From positions 82,841,942-82,905,941 of the forward strand of contig CM038044.1 in assembly GCA_021397845.1 (NCBI GenBank): a stretch of 64,000 bases of DNA. Direction: 5' to 3'. Positions 23,599 to 33,360 of this stretch are shown here, in pieces. Under the pieces are notes generated by a model. It was not told where the DNA came from, did not search any database, and saw only the letters and a program-made list of their open reading frames with translations. The number at the start of each line of letters is the position of its first letter. Position 1 is the stretch's first letter. This DNA is from Areca catechu (lineage: Eukaryota; Streptophyta; Magnoliopsida; Arecales; Arecaceae). Both the position numbers and the translations under genes were made by a program.

Positions 23599-25040
23599 TG
23601 ATGTGGGACTAATATGCATGCAATTCATTTTGTATGTTTTATATGTGAGGTTAGGTGATTAATTCCCGAATTTCAGATCAAAATTAGTTGTAGAGAATTT
23701 TGTATGAGTTTTTGAAGCCAAGCATGCAGATTAGAACCTAGAAAAGTACTAAAGAAGGATCGCCAGGGCTGAGAAGCCTCGGTTAGGGCAAGTTCTCCTA
23801 AAATATAATTACTGGAGGTAGAGGGGGTGTACTTGACAATATCTGAAGTGCCCGGTGAAGATCGCAGTAAAAGGATCTCTCGTTCCTCAATGGATGCGGC
23901 CTGGAAAATCGAGCCAAAGACCCGTGGATACCCGGCATTCTGCTCGGTGGTCCGATTGAGGCTTGGCTGGAGTCGTTGGATTCGTAGGAACTCGAGGACC
24001 TACAAACAATCTATCAGGGGTTAGAGAACTCAAAAGAAATCAAGAAAACAAAGGAAAACAGCAAAAGGAAGAAAGTTTTGGAGGGGGTTGGAAGGATGGT
24101 TGGCGGCAGGAAAATGGTTGCAAATATCGGGAAGAAGAACTCTCAAACCCCTTTATGCACACAGCAGGGTAATCACTCAAAGCAATAGAAGAAGTCAATG
24201 TTTATATAATATATCAAAAATCTCCTTTCATACAAGAGGCTAGGGTCCCTTAAATAGACCCTTAACCTTGGGCCCCAAGTAAGGGTACAATTGACATTAC
24301 ATAAGAATCCTTTTCCCTCTCAAACCCTAGCTAGAAAATAAGGAATCATTAGGTAAAAAAAATTCCTAAAAATTCTCTTGACTTGGTCAACACTCCAAGG
24401 ATGCCTAGGGGGGCATGTTGGGCTTCTAAGAGCAGCAAGGGGCCAGCCCAAAGGGGCTTGGGTGCATGGGTTTGGGCCTTTGGAAGCTGGGGTGGCCCGA
24501 TAGCCAGGTAGCAGGAATATTCCCTGGTATCTTGCTTCTTAAGGGCTTGGGCTTGATTTCTTTGGGCTAGGATGTAGATGGACCTCTAAAATCATGGATG
24601 CTCTGGTCTATGAATATACTTTGGCATCTGGAAGGGAATCTGGGCATCTGGAGGGCATCTGCAATGAATCAGGGTTTCTGATTCTCCTCCTGGGGTCTTC
24701 AAATCTTCAAGCTGGGTTGGACTTGGGCTAAACTTCCATGTCTTCAATCTAGTTGGACTTGGTATTCACTTGTATGATGTGATCTTGAGTCTTCAGTATG
24801 CTTGGACATGACTCAAAAAAAAAAAAAAGCTTAACATGAGCTAACTAGCATTGGACTGAACTAGCTCAACATGAGCTGACTAGTACAGAACTGAAATAAC
24901 AACTCAAAAGACTTAAATAACAACTAAAATAGACTCAGATGGGCTAAGCCCTTATTACAGATGGACTCATAAATTATTGATCAATTCACAGAGGTTTGAA
25001 AAGCCTCTTTGTTATTCTGGTGCCTCCGGTGTCCCCACCA
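23599..25040 (-). repeat. A4 3' LTR
   Basis: TGATGTGGGACTAATATG to GTGTCCCCACCA. Minus-strand TATA-like TATTTAA at 24256-24250. The only open frames are short LTR shadows. Confidence 0.88.
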
Positions 25041-27697
25041 ATTCTCCCGGGGTGGGAGGAACTCGACCCTGTCGAGTGAAGATCAGACTGGCTCACATAT
25101 CTCTCGAGAAGGTCTGGGTTGAGGTATTGCAAGTCCTCTCGAGAAATCCATGAATCGTTCGACTCTGGCCGGCCTTACCATCAGACCAGGAAGCGTTGAT
25201 AGCCGAGGCCCTAGGTCGTGATGGCTTGATCATCCAGGATACGCTCGATCCGCTATCCTCTGTCAGGCCAAATTTGTTAGTGGAGACTCTGGGTTAGGGT
25301 CACTCATAACAGGAGGGGATAGGTCCAAAAGCCTCACTAGGTATCGCTGCCGGTTCCCTATACTCAACCAGGTCTATAATATTGACGGTAGAACTAATGC
25401 CCAAATCCGAAGGCAATTCTAACACAGGCATTTGATCTAACATTCTTTAACACTTTAAAGGTCCAGCTCTGCGAGCATAAAGCTTCTTTTAGGCCTATGC
25501 CTAACCAAGATAGAATCCACTACATCAAATTCTTTGACCCTTCTTTGGGAATTAGCTAGTTGTTTTAAGATTAGTGCAGGTGGTGAACATGCTAGGCACA
25601 TGCTGTCTTCTAACAAATGATGCAAAGGACCTAATAGACTCGACTATGCATTCTTATCGAAGGAAATTTTATTGAACTCTTTGGATCTAAACCTAACAGA
25701 TTATAGGTTCTCTAGATTTGATCCTAGCTTGACATGCACATGAAAATTTACAGTGAACTCCTCGCAAATTCCAAAGAGTATGCCAGAAGTAAGATGCAAA
25801 CCTAACATGCGTGATGAATGCATGCATTATGCTAATCTTAGCTAAATGCAATCTAATGATCGTAGAAATGCTTGAGGTGTCTGGAAAGGACAGAAAATAG
25901 GAAGTGGATTCAAAATTAGTATGGTAGGGTAGGGAAAAAGGTTCAAGGTTAGTTGGATAAAGTAAGATAAAAGAAGGGGCGTCAGGGACTAATCCTAGAC
26001 TAATGAGGTTAACCTTACAGCGTTGCGGTATATCTATGGGGTTTGTATAATGGAAGGATGGGTTATTAATCTCAGGGAAGAGCTCCTTAATGGGAACTAT
26101 AGGAGGAGGCTCATCCTGAGGGTACTGATTCAAAGAGATCAGGTCCTTAATAAATTCTTCAGGTTCTTGTATTTTAGGACTAGACTCTATAATTTGGCTC
26201 TCCTCTATGGTTTCCTCAGTAAGGCTCTAACAGCAGTACCTAGGTTCTCTTCCTCTATTTGTTCTTCCACTATAGCTTTAGGTTGGATGTGGTTAGGGTC
26301 AACTACCTCTAGGTTGGCTTCTACCTAGGTATTTACTACGCCAACTATTTTTAGGTCATCTATAGGTGTCTCATCTTCTCCCTCATACTCATCTACTAGG
26401 CTCGCATCAGCTTCATACACTTCCACTTAATGTAAGCCTTGTAGGTTCAAGTTGCCTAAGGGGTAGTGGCTCACTACTGGGCTCATATTTAGGGGTGCTA
26501 ATCCTATGGGGTTCAAGTTGACTAAGGGAAACCTGACTAGTACTAGATTGATACTTAGGGGTTATGGGTTCTCTGGGCTCATAGGACAAGGGTGCAGATC
26601 TATGGGTCATGGGATTATAGGATCTGGGGTCATATGATTTTGGGTCAGCTCTATGGTCAGGTTCTAAGGATGGATCATGGTATGGGGTCCTCCTAAGGTC
26701 GGGCTCCCTATATGGGTCATGATATTGGGTTCTCCTAGGGTTGGACTCCCTATATGGGTCAGAATATTGGGTGTTGGGTCTACTAGGCTCATAGGGTGTG
26801 GGTGCATAGGATCTATGATCATGGGATCTAGAGTCATAGGATCTAGGTTCATAGGTTCTGGATTCATAGGTTCTAGGTTCATAGGATTTGGAGTCATAAG
26901 ATCTATAGGTTGGGGGTATACTAGGCTTATAGGGAGAGGGTAAATAGTATCTATCTTCTTGGTCTACAAAATCCTGATTGGGTCTTCTAGGACTAACCTT
27001 AGGGATTGGGTCGTGACGATGGGCTCTCCTAGGTTCAGCCTCAAGGTATGGATCAGGGTTTGGGGTCCTCCTAGGTTCAGTATCATAGTATGGGTCATGC
27101 CGATGGGCTCTCCTAGGTTCAACCTCTCGGTAGGGATCAGGGTTTGGGGTCCTCCTAGGTTCAGTATCATAGTATGGGTCATGACGATGGGCTCTCCTAG
27201 GTTCAACCTCACGGTATGGATCAGGGTTTGGGGTCGTCCTAGATTCAGTATCATAATAAGGGTCATGATGATGGGCTCTCCTAGGTTCAACCTCACGGTA
27301 GGGATCAGGGTTTGGGGTCCTCCTAGGTTCAGTATATTAATAAGGGTCATGGAGATGGTCTCTCCCAGGTTCAACCTCACAGTAGGGATCATGGTAAGGG
27401 GTCCTCCTAGGTTCAGTATCATAATAAAGGTCACTGCGAAGGGTTCTCCTAGGCTGGGGAGGTGACTCAAGTTCTTGTTCAGGTTTGGATCTGGTTTGGG
27501 TCCTACGGGTTTTCTCTAAGGTTCCTCGTCGGGCATCTATTTGTTCAAGCTTCTGGGTCAATTGGGCATTTGCTTGCTCAAACCTAAGATTGAGGGTTTG
27601 GACTAACCTTTCTCCAAGGGCTTCAAATTTGGCATCAAAATGGTCCATGGATTCAGGGAGATGGTGAATGAGATGGGACTCTTGATCTAATGCTCAT
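25041..27697 (-). pseudogene. A4 polyprotein: PRR repeats, Tyr-rich repeats, acidic module
   Basis: Reads on the minus strand from ATG 27697 (MSIRSRVPSHSPSP, then a stop). Next come a helical segment (27648 downward: LGERLVQTLNLRFEQANAQL), then about eleven 14-residue units PRRxxxxDPYxxxE (27550-27000), including five exact 84-bp double units. Tyr-rich repeats follow (SYEPRTYESRTYEPRSYD, 26930-26560), then the acidic module (about 26430-25850: VYEADASLVDEYEGEDE ... PPPIVPIKELFPEI), the junction VRFASYFWHTLW (25800) and a degenerate integrase/chromodomain tail to 25041. The gag core is absent. Several stops and shifts make it inactive in this copy. It is close to A3 throughout. Function unknown; a structural or packaging role is an inference. 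Confidence 0.75.
27000..27440 (-). repeat. 84-bp in-frame minisatellite in A4
   Basis: The plus-strand motif GGGCTCTCCTAGGTTC recurs at 27021, 27105, 27189 and 27273, with a variant at 27357, exactly 84 bp apart. On the coding strand each unit is 28 codons: EPRRAHRHDPYYDT followed by EPRRTPNPDPYREV. The period keeps the frame. Confidence 0.92.
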
Positions 27698-28563
27698 GCA
27701 AGACTCGATCATACCGGCTACAGCTGACTAGACCTAGAGTCCAAACTAGATGCTCAATCAGGGTGGCAAACTAGCCTACAGTAACCCTGTACCCAGCCAG
27801 GCAGGTGTAAGGGGAGTGTTAGGTCCCTGATTGCCAAGCCTAGACACCAATCAGAGATTGGCCAGGTAGGTAGACCAGCACACAAGCCCTTCAGGATTGA
27901 ATCCCTGAACCACCATTCTAGATATTGAGCACAAAGCACACACAGGATAGCTTGACACAATGATCTGACACTTAGCCTGGACCCGACCAGTTGGTGTCCC
28001 TAGCCCACTAGAGCAAATTAAGTCTAATCGATTTTAAGTTAGGCTTGGGACTGAATGCAGGGGATGTGGTTTTGGGCTAAGGAGAGGTGATCAAATCCTC
28101 CCCCCATCTGACATAGAAAGAGTGCCCTTAAAAGTAGATTATGCATTGATGGCAGGCAGATGAGGATGCAAATTAGGGTTTAGATATTTTTTTTGGTATT
28201 TTTGGAGAATATGTAATTTTTTTTTTTGGTATTTTCTTAAATAGAAGAAAACTTGTAAATTATGACCTAATATGCAGGAAATATACTAAAATTAAAAGAT
28301 ATGCAAAAGATGCTAAATAAAACCCTAAAACTTCCAAACTTGTCTTGCTGAAAAAATAGAGCCAAAAATTTGCAGGCTGTATTTCGGCTTGCAGAAAATT
28401 CACAGGTCGAAATAAAATCTGAAAAAATTCTATAAATTACTGTAAATTATGATGAATTTAAAAAATAAAACTCAGAATTTTTAAAGTTTTTATTAGGATG
28501 AAATAATTTAAATAATAGAGCATATATGGTCTAAAAAATTACAGAAAATAAGCCCTAATCTAA
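27698..28563 (-). other. A4 leader (untranslated)
   Basis: Noncoding between PBS and ATG. Contains the shared leader motif (27979-28004, complement of GGGCTAGGGACACCAACTGG). AT-rich near the PBS. Confidence 0.7.
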
Positions 28564-28575
28564 GCTCTGATACCA
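28564..28575 (-). other. A4 primer-binding site
   Basis: Complement of TGGTATCAGAGC, two bases from the 5' LTR at 28578. Confidence 0.9.
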
Positions 28576-28577
28576 AA

Positions 28578-30032
28578 TGATGCGGGGATAATATGCATGC
28601 AATTCATTTTTTATGTTTTATATGTGAGGTTAGGTGAATAATTCCCGAATTTCAGATCAAAATTAGTTGTAGAAAATTTTGTATGAATTTTTGAAGCCAA
28701 GCATGCAGATTAGAGCCTAGAAAAGTACTAAAGAAGGATCGCCGGGGCTGAGAAGCATCGGTTAGGGCAAGTTCTCTGACAATATAATTACTGGAGGTAG
28801 AGGGGGTGTACCTGACAACGTCTAAAGTGCCCGGTGAAGATCGCAGTGAAGGGATCTCTCATTCCTCGACGGATGCGGCCTGGAAAACAAAGCCAAAGAC
28901 CCACGGATAGCCGGCTTTCTGCTCGGTGGTCCGATTGAGGCTTGGCTGGAGTCGTTGGATTCGTAGGAACTTAGGGACATGCAAACGACTTGTCAGGGGT
29001 TAGAAAACTCAAAGGAAATCAAGAAAACAAAGTAAAATAGCAAAGGGAAGAATGTTTTGGAGGGGGTTGGAAGGATGGTTGGCGGCAGGAAGATGGTTGC
29101 AAACACCGGGAAGAAGAAATCTCAAACCCCTTTATGCACACAGCAGGGTAATCACTCAAAGCAATAGAAGAACTCAAAGTTTATTTCATGTATCAAAAAT
29201 CTCCCTTCATACAAGAGGCTAGGGTCCCTTAAATAGACCCTTAACCTTGGGCCCCAAGTAAGGGTAGAATTGACATTACATAAGAATTCTTTTCCCTCTC
29301 AAACCCTAGCTAGAAAATAAGGAAACATTAGGTAGAAAAAATCCCTAAAAACTCTCTTGACTTGGGAAACACTCCAAGGATGCCTAGGGGGGCATGTTGG
29401 GCTTCTAAGAGCAGCAAGGGGCTGGCCCAAAGGGGCTTGGGCCATGGATTTGGGCCTCTGGAAGCTGGGGTGGCATGATAGCCAGGTAGCAGGAATATTC
29501 CCTGTTATCTTGCTTCTTAGGGGCTTGGGCTTGGCACTTGGGCTTGATTTCTTTAGGCTAGGATGCAGATGGACCTCTAAAATCATGGATGCCCTGGTCT
29601 ATGAATATACTTTGGCATCTGGAAGGGAATCTGGGCTTCTGGAGGGCATCTGCAATTAATCAGGGTTTCTGATTTTCCTCCTGGGGTCTTCAAATCTTCA
29701 AGCTGGGTTGGACTTGGGCTAAACTTCCATGTCTTCAATCTAGTTGGACTTGGTCTTCACTTGTATGATGTGGTCTTGAGTCTTCAGTATGCTTGTACAG
29801 GACTCAAAAAAGTAAAATTAGCTTAACATGAGTTGACTAGCATTGGACTGAACTAGCTTAACATGAGCTGACTAGTACAGAACTGAAATAACAACTCAAA
29901 AGACTCAAATAACAACTAAAATAGACTCAAATGGGCTAAGCCCTTATTACAGATGGACTCATAAATTATTGATCAATTCATAGAGGGTTGAAAAGCCTCT
30001 GTCTTATTCTGGTGCCTCCGGTGTCCCCACCA
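28578..30032 (-). repeat. A4 5' LTR
   Basis: TGATGCGGGGATAATATG to GTGTCCCCACCA. Minus-strand TATTTAA at 29235-29229. Partner of 23599-25040. Confidence 0.88.
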
Positions 30033-31064
30033 TGCTTTAGTTCCCAGAACTCAAGAGTCTCACCAAAACTCTTGAGTCTTCTTCTATCCAGACTGAAGAG
30101 TACACTTACCTGCAGAAGCTTACAACCTCAAGACTCAATAGTCCAATAACAATGGCCAAGTGATGGAGCACCTTGACCCTACATCAAGCCACCTCATCAA
30201 TCCTCATAGTTGGCACCCAAGATTGATGAGAATTTCATGATTGCCACCCACTTTAGATAGGAGTCTAGATCAGCCCAACAAGAAAGAGTCCAAGCCACCC
30301 AGAGCAGAATTCTAGGAGTTGTAGTCCAAGGGAGAAAAAGTCTAGAGTTTGAATTCCTTACACCACTGGTTGAGGGTCTATAAATACCCCATCAACCCCC
30401 TTGTAATTATTATTATTATTCATCAATAAAGAAGCTCTGCCAAATTTTCTTCCTTTTCTATATGCATCGCGGGGTGGGAGGCCCTTTTCCTTTGTTCTTC
30501 GAAATATCGCGGGGTGCGAGGCCCTAGTTATCCTACCTATCCAGCCGACAAGAAATCCTATCCACCACTTCTAACCCTTCCCTTCCATTCTTTTTCCTTC
30601 CTTTGCTGCTTTCTAATATGAGTTTTTATTGTTGAGTGTTTGCAAGTGATTAGGAATCGAAGTCAAATATTCTTGCCTCGAAACTAGTTTCGCAATGGAA
30701 GATTGAAGCCTGGGATCGAGATTTTGAAACCCTGCCGCAAGAATCTTGAGAGTCCTATCATATCTATTTCAAAGGGACGATTCCACATTGGTAAAACTTA
30801 AACCTCTTCCCTTCTCTTTAAATTCTGAATAATTGATAAGTAGACCCTAGTTTATGGTGGTTTCTCAGCCACCAAATCCTATTTTCTAGTTTACTTTGTT
30901 AGATCTACTGGTGCGGGCATAAACTAGTTGACTAGTTTACCTTAATTGCTTACTTTGAGTCTTTAAAAATTAAAAATTATAAAAAAATCTAATATTTGTT
31001 TTTCTCTACTACTTAGGTTAATAATCAGTAGGTTAAGTTTTCATAATTATCTTGCATCACATTG

Positions 31065-31473
31065 GAAACCTGTTGTTAGGGTATGAAGTTTGAAGTGGAT
31101 TCCTTGGATGGTTCTGGATCAATAAGGATGACCTTAAAGTTTGGACATTGAGTTAGGTCAACAGGTAATAAAGGGTTAGCCTGAAGAAAGGACGAATCAA
31201 GAATTTTAGGAAAAAGATCTTTAATGGGGACTAATGGGGTGTACTCTTCTTAAGGTTGTTGGTTTGGAAAAATCAACTCCTCACTGATTACTTCAGGACT
31301 AAGCTCTATGGCTTGACTCTCTTCAAGTATTTCTTCAGGTAAGGTCCTAGTAGTAGGGTTAGACTCGTCATTATTCTCTTTTTCTACTTGTCCTTCTAGT
31401 AAGCTTCAGTCAAGATACGGTCAGGGTTAACTAACTCTGGGTCTGTCCTACCTATTTTCTTAGTGGTCAGAAT
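31065..31473 (-). pseudogene. G replacement module (acidic, Pro-rich)
   Basis: Minus-strand frame following the protease. It reads ELVNPDRILT, LLEGQVEKENNDES, TRTLPEEILEESQAIE, VISEELIFPNQQP, EEYTPLVPIKDLFPKILD and QANPLLPVDLTQCPNFKV, with a few stops, and ends at the H insertion. It aligns by eye with the H module (LPEETLEESQIIEPSHES, VISEDLIFSNQHP, PLVSIEYLYPEIL, DMIQCPNLKV) and with A3 and A4. It occupies the place of reverse transcriptase, RNase H and the integrase core. No known catalytic motif is visible. Very acidic, with Pro-hydrophobic patches. Function unknown. Confidence 0.7.
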
Positions 31474-32037
31474 CTAGATGGGTGATCCTTCAGTAATTTC
31501 ATGCTCTAACTCCTTGGCATTAATTAGATTCAATCCTGATTTTTTTTCTCTCGAATGACTACATCCTTTTTTGATATTGTCTTTAGGTGGGGTCAAGTTA
31601 ATGACAATCCTCTTCTCATGGTGTTTAAAAGAACATGAGTTAGTCTGGCCAAAGAGGGTAGCATCATGATCATACAACCAAGGTCTGCCTAATTTTATGC
31701 TACTAACCCCCATTGGAATCACATCACACCATACTTTCTCTTGGTAGGATTGAATTTGGACTGGGACCTGGCATTGTAATCTAATCGGAATAGATGTTGC
31801 ATCAATCCAGGATACCTTATATGGGCTAGGGTGTGGTATTGTAGGTAAGCCTAGGTTCTTAACTGCATTGGTAGATATGGCGTTAACACAACTTCCACTA
31901 TCTATAATAATCTTGCAAACTTTATCCCCTAGCTTGATAAAAGTCTGTAGGATATTCGTCCTATGCCAGTCCTCATTCTTCTTGGTCTGGGCTAGAATAC
32001 ACCTAACTACACCTAGTAGATCAGATGACTCTATGGG
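31474..32037 (-). pseudogene. G retropepsin-like aspartic protease
   Basis: Open minus-strand frame with the active-site motif IIIDSGSCVNAIS, the flap-side text PYKVSWIDATSIP and the second core strand VSSIKLGRPWLYDHDATL. This is the single-domain aspartic protease that cleaves a gypsy polyprotein as a dimer. The DSG triad is intact. It is preceded, across A3, by the acidic spacer after gag and followed by the replacement module rather than reverse transcriptase. The frame is open for about 188 codons, the best preserved part of G. Confidence 0.85.
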
Positions 32038-33360
32038 TGATGCGGGACTAATATGCATGCAATTCTTTTTGTATGTTTTATATGTGGGGTTATATGATTA
32101 ATTCCCGAATTTCAGATAAAAATTAGTTGTAGGGAATTTTGTATGAATTTTTGAAGCCAAGCATGCAGATTAGAACCTAGAAAAGTACTAAAGAATGATC
32201 GCCGGGGCTGAGAAGCCTTGGTTAGGGTAAGTTCTCCTACAATATAAAGATTGGAGGTAGAGGGGATGTACCTGACAACGTCTGAAGTGCCTGGTGAAGA
32301 TCGCAGCAAAGGGATCTCTCGTTCCTCGATGGATGCGGCCTGGAAAATTGAGCCAAAGACCGGTGGATACCCGGCTTTCTGCTCGGTGGTCCGATTGAGG
32401 CTTGGCTGGAGTCGTTGGATTCGTAGGAACTTAGGGATCGGGAAGAAGGACTCTCAAACCCCATTATGCACACAGCAGGGTAATCACACAAAATAATAGA
32501 AGAACTCAAGGTTTATTTTATATCAAAAATCTTCCTTCATACAAGAGGCTAGGGTCCCTTAAATAGACCCTTAACCTTGGGCCCCAAGTAAGGGTACAAT
32601 TGACATTACATAAGAATCCTTTTCCCTCTCAAACCATAGCTAGAAAATAAGGAAACATTAGGTAGAAAAAATTCCTAAAAATTCTCTTGACTTGGTTAAC
32701 ACTCTAAGGATGCCTAGGGGGGTGTGTTGGGCTTCTAAAAGCAGTAAGGGGCTGGCCCAAAGGGGCTTGGGCACATGGGTTTGGGCCTCTGGAAGCTGGG
32801 GTGGCCTGGTAGCCAGGTAGCAGGAATATTCCCTGGTATCTTGCTTCTTAGGGGATTGGGCTTGGTGCTTGGGCTCTATTTTTTTGGGCTAGGATGCAGA
32901 TGGACCTCTAAAATCATGGATGCCCTGGTCTATGAATATACTTTGGTATCTGGAAGGGAATCTGGGCATCTGGAGGGCATCTATAATGAATCAGGATTTC
33001 TGATTTTCCTCCTGGGGTCTTCAAATCTTAAAGCTGGGTTGGACTTGGGCTAAACTTCCATGTCTTCAATCTAGTTGGACTTGGTATTCACTTGTATGAT
33101 GTGGTCTTGAGTCTTCAGTATGCTTGGACAGGACTCAAAAAAATAAAATTAGCTCAACATGAGCTGACTAGCATTGGACCGAACTAGCTCAACAGGAGCT
33201 GACTAGTACAGAACTGAAATAACAATTCAAATGACTCAAATAACAACTAAAATAGACTCAGATGGGCTAAGCCCTTATTACAGATGGACTCATAAATTAT
33301 TGATCAATTCATAGAGGGTTGAAAAGCCTATCTTATTCTGGTACCTCGGTGTCCCCACCA
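32038..33360 (-). repeat. A3 3' LTR
   Basis: TGATGCGGGACTAATATG to GTGTCCCCACCA. Minus-strand TATTTAA at 32565-32559. Confidence 0.9.

Larger units (their letters stand above)
23599..30032 (-). mobile_element. A4: non-autonomous A-family element
   Basis: Complete, 6,434 bp, flanked by perfect TGCTT duplications (23594-23598 and 30033-30037) in the H 3' LTR. LTRs 23599-25040 (3', 1,442 bp) and 28578-30032 (5', 1,455 bp) belong to the same family as those of A1 and A2. The interior (3.5 kb) encodes an N-terminal helical segment, PRR repeats, Tyr-rich repeats, the acidic module and an integrase C-terminal remnant. It has no gag core, protease, reverse transcriptase or RNase H. A1/A2-type elements are the natural helpers. 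Confidence 0.9.
17727..31059 (+). mobile_element. H: non-autonomous gypsy element, interrupted by A4
   Basis: Plus-strand element inserted in G between its integrase remnant and replacement module. Flanks are TATTG (17722-17726) and CATTG (31060-31064), a duplication with one mutation. 5' LTR 17727-19653, interior 19654-22677 (3.0 kb), 3' LTR 22678-23598 plus 30038-31059 with A4 inside. Interior order: PBS, leader, gag core, Tyr-rich repeats, acidic module, integrase C-terminus. There is no zinc knuckle, protease, reverse transcriptase or RNase H. Confidence 0.88.
22678..31059 (+). repeat. H 3' LTR, split by A4
   Basis: 22678-23598 and 30038-31059, about 1,943 bp together. Starts TGGTATGGACACC, ends CTTGCATCA. 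TATA box at 30379-30386. The uninterrupted 5' LTR shows the empty site 'gctgcttaagttc' where A4 inserted. Confidence 0.85.

Noticed and set aside
27000..27440. Regular 84-bp repeats considered as a CRISPR array or satellite
   Set aside because: No unique spacers, inside a retrotransposon gene, period a multiple of three.
26664..27470. Long frames opposite the PRR/Tyr repeats (88-168 codons, both strands)
   Set aside because: Antisense or shifted readings of the 42/84-bp repeat. The minus-strand PRR frame is the one shared with A1 and A3.
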